Source of the DNA: Rhytidiadelphus loreus
Lineage: Eukaryota; Streptophyta; Bryopsida; Hypnales; Hylocomiaceae
Direction of reading: 5' to 3'
DNA length: 64,000 nucleotides
NCBI GenBank assembly: GCA_947034895.1
Contig: OX344764.1
Location: forward strand, 14,136,001 to 14,200,000
Each line of letters opens with the position of its first letter. Within the stretch, counting starts at the first letter, position 1. Under the pieces are notes generated by a model. That model saw nothing but the letters and a program-made list of their open reading frames with translations, had not been told where the DNA came from and ran no database searches. The position numbers were made by a program, and so were the translations under genes. This document shows, piece by piece, positions 1 to 11,922 of this stretch.

Positions 1-681
1 TGGAGAAAAAAATTGAACCTAAAAATGCATTAGAATACTGTTGTGAAAGATAAATTGAATGCAATACCTAATTCAACAAATATTTCAAATGCAAGGGAAT
101 TACGATCTAACAATGGTCCATATTGCAAGTTGCACTCTTTCTACAATGGCTAATGCTATCCCATGCTCTCAATTCCAAAAAAAAATTCAAATATTGTGAG
201 AACCAACATCATTTGCATGTTTGTCAAACTATTAATATTTTAAATTCTATAAATGTCAATTTCCTTCAATTTTTGTGTACAACAATCTAAAATGATGTAT
301 ACTAACTTGCCAACGCACAAGGAAAAAATTTGAAATTCTAAGAAAAAATTGGTAAAAGATAAAGTAATTCCAAACCATATTGAGCAAAACTAAGTTTTAG
401 ACATGGCTAACTTTGAAATTTATTTTCTTTCAAATCACGACTAAATTTTTCTTCAAACTTCTATAATAATGTGTAATATGTTGCACACTACAACTTTCAT
501 ATATCTACTTTTGGACTTTGTCCATTGATACTTATGGTATGGTTGTTTGAATGAAAACGTTTCAAAATTGTATTTAGTTTTGGTCGTCGTTGTACAGTCG
601 AATTTTTTAGTTACTTTTCACAATAACTTCAAAAAGCTCTAGCATACTCAAAAATGAACCGATTTTGAAACCGCAACTTGC
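1..681. other. AT-rich intergenic DNA without a gene
   Basis: I see no reading frame with a recognisable product, no RNA gene and no clear repeat boundary here. Base composition is strongly AT-rich with many short A and T runs, as in the other intergenic parts of the window. Confidence 0.6.
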
Positions 682-1056
682 GTTGGAATCACAGTGAAGT
701 GCACTTCAACTTCATAACAAGTGAAAAATGAATAATTTCAAATCATACAACAATTTGGATTTATTTTATACACTATCTACCATTTCATAGAGAACCTTTA
801 GAAGATAGTTTGCAATTGGGGTGAAGAACAAGCAAGAAATCATACAAGCAATTCAAATCGTATGGTATTAAGTATCTCTAAAGCAATTGCGAAGGTTCAT
901 TTCTAATATGTACCAATAATACAAGTTGTAATTTTCACAAATAGTGGCAACACTAGATGGTAGATAGTGTATAAAAAACATCAAAGTCTTTGTATGATTT
1001 TCATTACATACAAGTTTGTGTAATGATGATGAAGTAAACTTTAGTGTGATTCCAAC
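682..1056. repeat. Imperfect long inverted repeat (fold-back element)
   Basis: The segment at about 682-783 (starting GTTGGAATCACA and ending CACTATCTACCAT) is matched in reverse complement by 957-1056, with scattered mismatches and small gaps. The two arms of about 100 bp flank a unique loop of about 170 bp. This is the shape of a decayed fold-back transposon or MITE. No coding capacity is visible in the loop. Confidence 0.6.
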
Positions 1057-1168
1057 ACAATTCACAATTTGAAATTCCATTCATTTTTTAGCACACACCG
1101 GCCTTCCAAAGTTCTCCTAATCTTACATGGTGCAAAAATTCTTAAGTTTATGGTACCCGACTGTACAT

Positions 1169-1501
1169 GTAAGGTAAGAGGCTCATAATTAAAAGTGCCT
1201 ACGAAGAGCTGAAAATTAATTTGGGTGAGGTAAACTACTAGAAATATTTTTCAATAAATTTTTCCTAAAAGGCAAATAGAACTAACATCTAACTTAAATC
1301 ATTTCATATTTTTTCAAGCTTTGTAAAATTAGTTACGAATTTTTGAACTTGAAATGTAGTGGTCACTAGAAGTGTCCATTTCCTAAAATATACACTATTT
1401 GTACATTGTTGGTACAATGAAAAAACATGTACAAATAGTCGGTACATTTCATGGGGTGGACACTTTTGGAGCTTGAGCGCTTTATGGACCTCCTACCTTA
1501 C
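1169..1501. mobile_element. MITE-like element, GTAAGGTA family, copy 1
   Basis: The left end reads GTAAGGTAAGAGGCTCAT. The right end, read in reverse complement, is GTAAGGTAGGAGGTCCAT, which gives terminal inverted repeats of about 18-25 bp. Inside is a second palindrome around 1385-1460 built on ATGTACAAATAG and its complement. The same architecture (same ends and internal palindrome) recurs at 18403-18733 and 20632-21010, and in weaker form at 11593-11922. The element is non-autonomous, as no transposase is encoded. Confidence 0.75.
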
Positions 1502-1525
1502 CTATTGGTCTCACACTCACAAGAT

Positions 1526-1807
1526 GTAAGGTGGATACCCTCCAAAATACTACTTTTTGCTACTATGCCTGGTTACTATTAGTAAATTGATTAAATTTTT
1601 ATATTGTCTTGTTGGCTAGTGAAAAGAAGTTCCAATGCACCAAAGAACACAACATTTGAATATAGCTTGCAAAAAGTTACAAAAGAACAAAGTTTGGTTT
1701 TAAAATCATCTCTTCCACATAGGTACCGATAATTTGATTTTGGAGATGTACAAAGTGAAGATGGTAATTTAGGGTTAATGGCCCATTTGGAGGTGTCCAC
1801 TTTATAG
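1526..1807. mobile_element. MITE-like element, GTAAGGTGG family, copy 1
   Basis: The left end GTAAGGTGGATACCCTCC pairs with the reverse complement of the right end, CTATAAAGTGGACACCTCC. Internal sequence (for example CTTTTTGCTACTATG near the left, and CTTCCACATAGGTAC near the right) is shared with the element at 6846-7143, so both are copies of one family of about 280-300 bp. No coding capacity is visible. Confidence 0.65.
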
Positions 1808-1809
1808 TA

Positions 1810-3030
1810 CAACCACGAAATTATGACAAATGAAACAAGACCAACCAATCTACTGCCTTGAAAGAATAGGTTGGCAAGGACTATTGTTGATGAGTAAAAA
1901 AGTTATTGACTACCAAATAACTTATGTCGCTTGGAAAGACAAAGCAAATGCATGTTAACTCGTGAGACCAACATAACATTTAGTAGCCTTCATGCACCCT
2001 GCTCATCACATTAAGCCTCCACTTGCTCCACTTAGCTACTGATGAAATTAGTATTGGGTGTAGAAAATTTCACACCATCTAAAAGTATCTCCATGGCTGG
2101 CGCATTTTTGAGATGAGGGCAATGCTTGCTCGGCGTGCTCTTCTCGTGTGGCTAGCCAATGGGGTGCTTGTGTAGCCCACAGCTACACAACCCAGACCTC
2201 ACAACAAGAGTAATAGGCACAACATTTGAAAATTTGAGCACACTACGTCATGCATTGTTGAATGAGAATTGAATAAACAAGTGGAGCTCGAGCCTCAAAC
2301 TTTGCACTTCAGCCTACCCGTGACCTGGGGCCGGAAGGGGTTGGGATGGCTCTGTTACTGTTACTTTAGTTCTTATGAGAAAGAAAAATTAATTAATTAA
2401 TTAATCAATTAGTGGTTCGATGTTGGTTGTCTGGTCTGAATTGTTCCGCCGGGAACTTGCTCCCCTGGTTTTTATGCATTGTTTCCTCTATCAATGGAAA
2501 TCGTCCATGTGTTTCGAAAAAACAAAAACAAAAACACTTTGCACTTCATACCTTGAAGATTGTGCCCATGTGCCATATTATGCCATGGGCAGGCTTCACT
2601 CTTTGCTCATCAAATTTGGCCATGCCCAGCCACTTTTCTTGGGCCTGCCGCGGGGCACGCACAGTGGCTGGGCCTGGCCATTCCCCAAATCTGCATCGCT
2701 CCCAGAGCTGCTGCTGGGGGGATGCTGTAAGGGCCAGCTTACATGTGAGCCCGGTGGGCAAACTTTCCTCTAATTCAAGCAAGAAGACAAAAGTGGCTCC
2801 ACCGATGGTGTTGCCGGGGTGGGTAAGCGGGAAAGGAGGAGTTGAAGTTTCACCGATATCAGTGGACAACCTCATTGGTGGAGACTAGATGGAGACTAGG
2901 GAATCTAATACGTGGGGATTTTTTTATTGTCTCCATCTCCACCCACCGGGTCCACATGAAAGTGCAATGTCTATTTTTCCCTGTAGCATCCGCGGTGAAA
3001 GTTCCCCGATGACCGATACATGTAAGGAGG
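1810..3030. other. Intergenic DNA with a GC-richer island at about 2.55-2.96 kb
   Basis: The first part is ordinary AT-rich DNA. From about 2420 to 2960 the sequence becomes clearly GC-richer and contains overlapping open frames on both strands, the longest 158 codons. None of these translations resembles a known domain, and frames open on both strands over the same bases suggest a composition effect. It may be an old gene fragment, a promoter or an LTR piece. I cannot name it. Confidence 0.4.
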
Positions 3031-3033
3031 CCC

Positions 3034-3348
3034 TAAGCTTAAGTTACTCTAAGCTAAGGTAGCTTAAAGCCAAAGGTAGCTTAATGTGGAAAAAAGTGCC
3101 ATGCAGAAGACCGATTCACGGATTGGAACAACACCCCCGGGAGCAGAAAAAAGTGGAACAATGTGAAAAAAAGTGTGCCATGCGGTAGCCAAAGTTCATG
3201 GTGGAACAATGTGGAAACAATGTGGAAAAAAGTGGAACAATGTAGAAAAAAGTGTACCATGCGGTAGCCAAAGTTCATAACATTCAGTAGCATGCACTGT
3301 CACTGCCTTTGGCTTTAAGCTACCTTAGCTTAGAGTAACTTAAGCTTA
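3034..3348. mobile_element. Fold-back/MITE element with a perfect 43-bp terminal inverted repeat
   Basis: Bases 3034-3076 (starting TAAGCTTAAGTTACTC and ending AAAGCCAAAGG) are repeated exactly in reverse complement at 3306-3348. The interior of about 230 bp is made of short tandem pieces, including several GTGGAACAATGTGGAAA-type repeats and two copies of CATGCGGTAGCCAAAGTTCAT. Part of the interior (about 3083-3150) is duplicated outside the element at about 3408-3473, which suggests a nested or aberrant duplication. Perfect arms imply recent origin or arm homogenisation. Confidence 0.8.
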
Positions 3349-3407
3349 CAGCATCCCCCCAGCAGCAGCTCTGTTCCACATTGTTCCACATTAGAGGAAC
3401 AACGGTG

Positions 3408-3473
3408 GAAAAAAGTGTGCCATGCGGAAGACCGATTCACGGATTGGAACAGCACCCCCGGGAGCAGAAATTA
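3408..3473. repeat. Direct duplicate of the interior of the 3034-3348 element
   Basis: This stretch, containing GACCGATTCACGGATTGG and CACCCCCGGGAGCAGAAA, matches about 3083-3150 inside the neighbouring fold-back element with only a few changes. It lies just outside the right arm of that element. Confidence 0.75.
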
Positions 3474-3939
3474 TTAGGAAACTTGGAAAGCAGGCACGGG
3501 TAAATTATAATCCATTGAGAGACAGGAAAGCAAAACTGTTTGGAAAATTTTGACCGCTCGTGCAGGATGGTACCATGGTACCACCAGACCATCGAATGGT
3601 CCATGGTCAGTTCTCAGTTGAGTAACATTTGGGCCAACGTAGATTAGGTCCTAATGAAAAAGACATGCATTGACTGGAACTGAAGGTGGTCCCAAAATAA
3701 TGTGATTTTTTCGGACTTTAACCCTGGAATGCCCGCCAGGCTGGTCACCATGGAAATCATCCTTTTGGGGTACTTTGTGAATTGTTTGTGTGGAAAAGCA
3801 AAGAAAAAGCAAAGTACTCATTGGAGGTCAAACTACCTCCCCTTTTCACACAAAATTCATGCATTGATCTTATCGGTTGGTGTGATTTGGATTAACTTAA
3901 CTTAGCCCACACTGATAATAATAACTTAACTTGATTAGT

Positions 3940-4440
3940 GACTAGTACATGGAACCTTCAAGAGGATTCTTGTGAACCAACCTGTAGGCTTGAGGCTACA
4001 AGAGATGCCAATCAAATTTTAGTTGGGAGAAGGACGGGTTGGTCATCATGGAAATCATCCATTACATGAGATTTAAGGCCTCCGAGATACCACGAGTTAT
4101 AATGTTGTGATAACCAAGGAACGTGACTTTTGCAGTGACACCGCATTGGTCCTACGTGGCCAAGAAGTTGCCACCTCATTTCTCAATTTTTTATTTTTTT
4201 TCAATACTTTCTTGCATTTGAAGAATTAAAAAAAAAGAAAAAAATGAATTTTTTTTCTTCTGACAACCGGTTGTTCCTTCACTACGGGAGGAACAGTGAA
4301 GGGAACAAGCCTAAAACGGTCTCTTGGAGGCTCCAAATATCATCTAATGCTTTGGGGTACCATGTGAATCAATTGCTTAAAAACACCCAAGAGTGGGGAT
4401 GTACTTCTGTCTTACATACTTAGAAGGATTCTCTATCATC
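3940..4440. repeat. Dispersed repeat, second copy at about 18.96-19.33 kb
   Basis: Several blocks are shared in the same order with 18960-19330: CCTACGTGGCCAA followed by TGCCACCTCATTT, then GGTTGTTCCTTCACTA, then GAAGGGAACA. The copies have diverged and contain different A-rich expansions. No coding frame is maintained. Confidence 0.65.
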
Positions 4441-4890
4441 CATTGGACACTTAAATGTCTGCAATGACATCACAAAGGTTAATTGAAGTTGCTAAAATTA
4501 TGGCCAAGGTATATGTCCCTATAATCAACTCTGTCCAAAATACAAAACCTGCAATTGAACCAAAACTGACACAAAAAAACTAGATATTATTACACAAAAT
4601 GTACACAATCAAAACTTGAGAGTCTATGAGAGCCTAGTTCACTTAGAGACAATAGTATAAAAAATTGATAACTTATTTATGTAGTACCCAATTAATGCAT
4701 GCTAAAGTGCATTGTCAATTATAAAGTCTATTAAAAGTAATTTATGTTTAATGATAGTAACTATGCTCAATCATTGTTGGTAACAATTATATGTGTTAAT
4801 AAATCCAAAACTAATATTTTGAAATTTCTTTTTTTTAAAGCTATAAAGACAATTTTAGATATAATTTTTGCTAAATTTAATCGCATTTGT

Positions 4891-5010
4891 AAACACTTAA
4901 TGTATTTATCAAGTTGCCATCCATTTAACCCTATAAATTCTTTGGAGTCGTGAACACTTAATGTATTTATTAAGTTGCCATCCATTTAACCCTATAATTT
5001 CATTGGAGTC
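4891..5010. repeat. Tandem duplication, two copies of about 60 bp
   Basis: The block beginning AACACTTAATGTATTTAT and running through TTGCCATCCATTTAACC to TTGGAGTC occurs twice back to back, at about 4891-4948 and 4951-5010, with few differences. Confidence 0.85.
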
Positions 5011-5093
5011 AAAATTCACTAGGATTCAAATTTAATAAGAGTTTTGAACAATATTAGAAATACATTGACCTCATTTCTATTGAGAGAATTTTG

Positions 5094-5094
<1 letters not shown>

Positions 5095-5153
<59 letters not shown>
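5095..5153. repeat. (TA)n microsatellite
   Basis: An uninterrupted TA dinucleotide run of nearly 60 bases. It has no evident role and is probably length-polymorphic. Confidence 0.95.
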
Positions 5154-5156
<3 letters not shown>

Positions 5157-5599
5157 AATTGATTTATCTAAGGTCTTGATTTCATCTTTCTAAATTTCAC
5201 CTAAATTTTGGCAATATTATTGAAGTTCGAATCCTATACTAGCAAACTAAAGAAAATACTTCATTTTCTAATGCAACAAGGGGGTTGCAAATGTTGCAAT
5301 GGTTAAAAGATATGTACACCCATGATCAACATTGAGATGTGGGCCCAAAATGCAACATCTACATTTGGACCAAAAAGCATCACAACATGAGAATCATTGA
5401 GAGCTTCTTGTTGGTTTTGAGTACATGTAAAGATAGTACTTTGAAAACTCATTACTTATTCATGCCATGACCAAAAAAATAATATGGAATTTACTTCAAT
5501 TTCAAGCAAGTACATGCAAATCATTTGGTTACTTCATTGCTTCCCAATGAAGAAAAATAATCTCTATTACTCATCTTAACCCCTAAATATCCAAACAAC

Positions 5600-6600
5600 G
5601 TTTTTTTGGCAATATAGCAATTTTAGGTAGCTCACTACAAATGAAGTTTTTCTTTTTTTTCTTTGAAAATTTCACACAATATGGGGACAAAGAGTAGCTT
5701 TAAGGCCCAACATTTTTCATAACTTTTGACTACATGGTTCAAAAGTTATTGCATGATATGTAATTTTCAGTGTTCAACAGGCAGCCTGGGCAACCCGGGC
5801 AAAAGAAAACTTCTTTGAAAATCACTTTTAAAAAAAATAAAAATTTGAAATTGATTCTTTAGACTTTTATATATGTGTTAAGCTTTTCATCTTTCCATTT
5901 TGATTAATGAGATGAAAGTTACAAGGAATTTTAGTTTGGGTTAGTTTGTGGGTAGCTATGGAATCTCTACTCTAAAATAAACTTTGAAGTCCTTTATTTA
6001 ACTCAATTTTAAATATCTTTGGAAAAAAAATAAAAACATTAGGTGTGTATTGTTCATTGAAACATTTCAATCATTGGAATTGGCATTTTTCAATTTTATA
6101 AATAAATTATTAACAATTTAGTATTTTTAATCATTCTCTACTTCTTTCTACTTACTATTTTTTTCCTATATATTGTACAATTCCAAATGATCTAAATATT
6201 TTCAAGCATGTAGCCAATTTGACTTGAGGAATGAATCCAGGGAGTAACCGCCATTTTAGACATTTTTTCATACAAATGTGACCTTGTGAAGTACAACTGC
6301 CCGTATTTTTACAGGGCTAGAAAAAGGATTTTTGTCACTTCAAACGTTAATATCTTGCAATCTACACGGTGGAAAATTCTGAAAGTTTTTCCACATCTTC
6401 TCTAACTATTTTACTACAAGATCCTACGTTATCATTTGTCCAAAAATGTTATTCATCTAAAATTTGGTGTTTGTAAATGCAAGGGTAGTTTGGGAGCAGT
6501 TTTGGTGAAAACATAGTCTCTGACATTTAGGGGTTAATTTCCTTCTTTGTAAATCTCCTTCCACTTTTTCAATGGATTTGGACACTTAAGGATTAAACTG
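5600..6600. repeat. Long dispersed repeat, copy A
   Basis: About 1 kb aligns colinearly with 21740-22650. Shared blocks include AGAGTAGCTTTAAGGCCCAA, CATAACTTTTGACTACATGG, TCTACTTCTTTCTACTTAC and ATATCTTGCAATCTA. No long frame survives in either copy, so this is a non-coding or thoroughly decayed repeat. A shorter, more diverged relative may lie around 23.8-24.3 kb. Confidence 0.7.
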
Positions 6601-6845
6601 TGTTGAAATCTTCTTTAGTTGCCACTAAGATCCAATACAAATAAGTAGCTACACTACAATTGGCTTTGTCCTTGTAGCATTGTCACACTTGTCACACTTT
6701 TCAAGTAAGGTACCTACTCAAACTACCTCATATGTAACTTCAATCAATGCAAAGCCTCCTTCCTCGTAGTCCAAAGCCAATAATCCATGTCTATTAATAG
6801 TAACCAAACTAAGTTGTAATTAGTGAATATTACATGTGCTCATAC

Positions 6846-7143
6846 CTTAAGGCTGGCACCCCCAAATCCGCCACTTTTTGCTACTATGTCTAATTAATAT
6901 TATTAAACTAGTCAAGTTTTCTTTGATTTTCTTAGTGACAAGTGAAAGGAGGTTCCAATACACCAAAGAAGACGTACTTTGGATACTGTATGCAAAAGTT
7001 ATGAAAGATGATTTTTTTTTTCTTCTGGAAGAGGTTCTAAAATCGTTTCTTCCACATAGGTACATATTGATTTTGCAGATGTACCCGGAGTGATGATGGC
7101 AGTTTTGGGTCAGTGGTGCAGTTGGCGGTACCCACCTTACTAG
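6846..7143. mobile_element. MITE-like element, GTAAGGTGG family, copy 2
   Basis: The left end (TTAAGGCTGGCACCCCCAAA) and the reverse complement of the right end (AGTAAGGTGGGTACCGCCAA) form imperfect terminal inverted repeats. The interior is homologous to the element at 1526-1807, including CTTTTTGCTACTATG and CTTCCACATAGGTAC. Confidence 0.6.
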
Positions 7144-10100
7144 TAAGTAGTAACAGACAAAGAACAGAAGAGAGACGAAGGTGTGAACAGAGACAACACA
7201 CAAGCCGCCCGCCCATTCCTGACAACCGACGCAAGCCCCGCCCCACGAGATTTCCCAAGCTTTACATTCTACAAAACACACCAATACTCTCAATTTGGCT
7301 CCATCAGGAAGCTTCAATCCAATTCCACAGGTAACTTATTAGAGCTTATCCTGACGAAATTCCGCCCGCTTCTCTACAGCCAATGTGCCCATGTGTTTCT
7401 TTTGCCTTTCAAAATGACGGTCAGAACGTACACATTGGATTGCCACCTACCTGCACTGCCGCCACTACTCTACAATCCGGACTCCCAACTATATTGGGTC
7501 CGATCCGTTACTGCAATCGCTGAATGTATGCTGCAATTGATATTCGGCGTTTGAGTATTTTCAAACGAATTCGATTTTTTTCTCCAATGCTCAACTTTGT
7601 TGTTCCAATTTCACACTAGGAATTGAAGGTGCAGCTATCTAGTCTGATATTTAGTTCACTAATTAATTTGAGCTAGCTCCACTTACAAGCAGCATTCCCT
7701 CTGTTTTTTCCTTGTTTGGTTTGGAAGAATTTCTTTGTTTGAGCTGATAATGTGGTGCGCTTAATTTCGACGGGCGGAGAGGGTTTAGTTAGTTAGTGCA
7801 GCTGCATTGGATATTTGAGTGCTTGGATGCTCTTTGATTGTCTTTGTGAAGAAATGGGTTCTGGGTTGTGGGTTTGGGGTGGTAGAGTGAGAATTTGTTT
7901 CTATGGTCGGTTGCTGAGAATATTTGAGGAACCATCTCTTTTTGCGAAATACGAGTCTTCACTTTGGCACTATCAAAGAAGTGCAACTCCTCAACATCAT
8001 TGATCTTGATTGAGTGTTGGATGCGGTACACTATGGCTAGGGAACTCAAAACTAGAACTTGGTTGTGGAAAATAATACGAGGCTCGGGATTTGAGTTACT
8101 CAAACATAATCTCAATGGTGAAACAAGGAAATTTTTGGAACTGAGTGTTGAGAATAGAAATCGAAAAGGAAGACAATGGTCATTCATGGTTAGATTTTTC
8201 TTTAATTCCCAGTTCTTGCAAGTTCCTACACCTGCTTCGGGATGTCTACCGTTCATGATCCACGAGGTGCGAAGAGCTTGAGAACATGAGATTCCCACAT
8301 CAAGCCATAATGCTCTCGAGTGACTCGGTGCAGAGTTCTGTGTGAAAGTAATTTACTTAGTATAGTGGCTTTGTGGCTTTGCTTGTTGCACAAATCAAAT
8401 TTCTGGTTATATTCGCTCGCTACTTTAAAATTTCTGTCCTTCAGATGTATGCCATGTTTTTCATGCTTATGATGTAATGGTGCTATTTGTTACCCTTTAT
8501 TGTTGTGCCATTGACTGGAACAAAGAGCTTCGGACAACATGGGATTTTCACTCCAAGGTATAAGGTTCAAGTGATACGGTCGATCCAGAGAGCTGTATCA
8601 TAGTGATGCACGTAGTATTGTGGTTTTGTGTTTTCGCTTGTTGCACAAAACGAATTTCGGGTTTACACACCTTGAATTTCTCTACTTTAACGTATTTTAT
8701 AGTTTCTCTCTTCATAAGTATGATGTAGCCCAAGTGCTGTTTTCATGCTTTCTTTTTCTCCCGTTTGAAGGAATTAGCTTAAACGGCTGAGGTGTCACGA
8801 AAGCTTAAGCGGGAGCTTAAGGGAGGAAATCTCTGGACTATAGAATGTTATGAACCCCCTAACAAAATCAAGGGTAGTTGTTTATGAAAACACTGAAAAT
8901 GTGTACATGGTTTACCTCGAGAAAGAAAATCAACTTGCACGTGCACTTGCGTGGATGATGTTATCTCTACAGCTACAATGTATTCTCGTAATTTCAGGAA
9001 GTTGTGACGAGTCTTCTACTAAGTATCTAGATACTAATTATAACCCAATTCATGTTTATTAAGCCTTAAGGTTTATGTCTGTTGTGATTATGCATAGCAT
9101 AGACTATATTAACCTTCTCAAAATCATTTGTGACAGTATATTTTGTTCCGGTTTAATGTGAAATTTTCTAACCTTTGCAGTTCTGTATTTTCTAAGTTTT
9201 TGCAGTTGTGAAATTTTCTAACCTTCGCAATGTTGTATCGTCTGCAATTCTTTTGGTTTCTTTGCAATTCTGTCCTCTCTCGCAGTTAGGTTCACTCAGC
9301 AGTTACAAGGTTGTGATCATCTGACTGCTAAGCGAGGTCAGCTCCCTCTTGATCTGTTTGTGTTCTCTCCAAGTCTTTCGTCTGATTTTTGGTAGTGCTG
9401 GTGGTGAATATTTCTCGATGCAAGCTAAGACCATAATAAACTCGGGGTGTTAGTGCTAATATCTGTAGAGTACAGTGAAGAAAAATGTAGTGAACCACGC
9501 TCAGTACCAATTTGATGCAATTACATGGTTCTGCAATATTGCCATCTTTTTCCTACTTATATGAAAAGATAAAAACACCAACCAAATTCGACACGAATTT
9601 GAGGTATCTAGGGGTGCCAGAGATGCCAGAGATGGCCTGCAGAAGAAGGTGATCGATTTCAGGAAAAAAACGTTCCACAACTTATTGAAAAAGAGTCCAG
9701 TACTTTGGAGAAAGAAGAGTTGAGTTGTGGTAACAAACCTGCAATTTGTGCAACCAGAATTACAAGGCATGTTTCAAGGGTATGCTTTGCTACAATTTTG
9801 TCCAGAATTTGGTTTAGAATTCAAATTAATTAATTGAATGACTTCAGGTGTTTACCTTAAGTTGTGCTTAAACCTTTCAAGGCTTAATTTTAGCAGGCAG
9901 TGAGAACATATCTGATCCTTGGACAGCTTACTGAAGTGAGCTTATCATGCGCGGCACTCATTTAACCATTCAAAGTTTTCGGTGGAATCGACACAAAAGG
10001 TAGCATTTTTATGATATCCAAGTCCCTCTTGTCTTTGGTTTGTAGAATTGTCTCCAACAAACTCTTTATTTATCTGAGCTTTAGATTTGTAGTGATTCTT

Positions 10101-10240
10101 CTTCTTCTCATAGCAACATCGACTGATTTTGCAGGTCTTGTTCAACTATAGTTATGCGGATGCTTCATAACCTTTCATTAAAACAATGTCAAGGATCAAA
10201 AAAGCATACAACGAGGGTCGAAAATCAGGTATGCAATCAT
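7144..10240 (+). other. Gene-like, transcript-like region of unknown function
   Basis: This stretch is less AT-rich and much less repetitive than its flanks, and good-looking plant splice signals recur on the + strand. Examples are CACAG|GTAACTT at about 7330, GATTTTGCAG at about 10126-10135, and AAATCAG|GTATGC at about 10231, with several TTTGCAG acceptors near 9.2 kb. Short open stretches exist, such as a 70-codon frame at 8850-9062 and a 105-codon frame at 7964-8281. I could not chain them into one frame, and none has a domain I recognise. A block near 8350-8480 is repeated at about 8605-8740. It may be a non-coding RNA gene, a decayed gene or a fast-evolving real one. Confidence 0.3.
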
Positions 10241-11592
10241 TATTGTACTGCGGAACTTTCTTCAATTCATCGATAGTCAAGGAAAAATCAGTTAAGTTTT
10301 TCATGTCTTCAAGCAATTTAGAATGAAATACTCTTTGACAATTATGGTTTAAAAAGCATGGTTTGTTTTTGTTAAATCCAATTCTCCAGATATTGCATGA
10401 TTAATTGTTAGAGCAAATTGTCTTCATTCTCTTTGGATTTTGGAAAAAAAAAGAAGAAGATTCTCTTAACTTCGTAATTTCTTGGACACCGTATGAGTAT
10501 ACATAAATAGACTTGAAGTTCTCATGGTCATAATTAGGGTTTATAATTTAGATCAAAATGTAGACGGAACAATTATGTTGTAATTGTAATATTGTAACAA
10601 AGTTGTAGTGGGGTTCAAACTTTATTGAATGGAAAGTAGATTGTCAATGGATTGTAGTAGTTAGCATATTGTAGTTGTTCCCATTGCCCATACAAGCCTT
10701 TGGCATGAAGATGTGAAATCTCTAGCTTTATACTTCATGAACTCTTTTCTACAATACATATTGATTCAATCAGTGTACTCTTTAGTAATAATAGGCAATA
10801 ATTTGGGCATTATGCAAATTTGAGAAGTACACATATATGAAAGTTTACCATATTTAGATAATAATCAATATAATATGGTCTACACTAATTTCATATTATC
10901 TAAAATAATGTGATTGCATTCAATTTTCATCGAAATTCATCTATATTCATCCAATTTTAATCTAAAATTCATCCAAATGTTCATACTAATTAGATTACAT
11001 TCATCCATATTAGTGCAAGGGATCTTGCATTATGCACTAGTTAATTGAAATAGTTTGTACAATAAATTGTTTAATGTATTATAGTGAGAAGATAAAAAAT
11101 AAACACTCTTATCTTATTTGGTAAGAAGAAATTGCTTAGTTTGACAAATAGATCAAGATTAACACCAATTTTCCTTTGATGATGTGTTATCAGAATGTGC
11201 TCAACATGACCAAACAATAAATAATTTTCTAACTTTTGATTGGTGTTGAATTAGAATTTGATATTACAATTGTTGGAATCTTTTCAAATATTTCATAAAA
11301 AAGATACAAGAATGTAAAGAATTTTTTTAGTAAATTTTTCATGAAAAAAAAATGGAAGTTGCATCCACAAGTTGCTTTTATATTTTTTGAATTCTCGAAG
11401 TATTAATTATGAAGTCTGAAGTTTGGAATCACATAAGGCTACAGAAGCATCCCCACCTTGACATGTTCACTATTGATATATTAAAAAGCACATTATGTGC
11501 AAAAGAACAATTAGAGTCTAAATTGTTTTAGCACCTCCTACATTAAGTAATAATTATCCATTATTTACCTTCTTCCCAATTACATCCCTATC
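10241..11592. other. AT-rich intergenic DNA without a gene
   Basis: No recognisable coding sequence, RNA gene or bounded repeat. Short AT-rich direct repeats (ATTCATC motifs near 10.93-11.0 kb) are the only structure I noticed. Confidence 0.55.
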
Positions 11593-11922
11593 TTAGTAAG
11601 AGGTCCATAGAACGACTAAGTTTCTAAAACTGTTCTTTAACACAAAGATGCATTTAGCTTTCTTCAATTTACTAATTGCACTAGCAAATGTACAGTCAAT
11701 GATTATATCAAAAGGGATGCTTTTAGAGCATCATGTGATTCCAACTTCAAAATTCATAACCAATTCTTTCAAAAGGTCCAAAAGGTATGAAATGATGTGG
11801 TTTGGATGCCAATTTCATTTATCTTTCAAAGAAAAGTCTATTGAACAATATTGCAAGAAGTCAAACTCCCTCAAATTGAGAATCAATTGATAATTGGTCA
11901 CTTTATAGACCTTCTACTTTAC
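11593..11922. mobile_element. MITE-like element, GTAAGGTA family, degenerate copy
   Basis: The left end TTAGTAAGAGGTCCATAG pairs with the reverse complement of the right end, GTAAAGTAGAAGGTCTATAA. The right third (TTGGATGCCAATTTCATTT, then TATCTTTCAAAG) matches the corresponding parts of the copies at 18403-18733 and 20632-21010. The internal palindrome of those copies is not obvious here, so this is an older or internally altered copy. Confidence 0.6.

Noticed and set aside
2412..2888. A 158-codon frame on + with a 109-codon frame on - over the same region
   Set aside because: Both strands are open together in a GC-rich patch, the translation lacks any family pattern, and Trp/Cys-rich strings look non-biological.
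5095..5153. TA run as an origin or other functional site
   Set aside because: A plain dinucleotide microsatellite with no surrounding motifs.
7789..8298. A 169-codon frame on the - strand
   Set aside because: No recognisable domain, no splice or promoter context on that strand, and + strand frames are open over the same bases.
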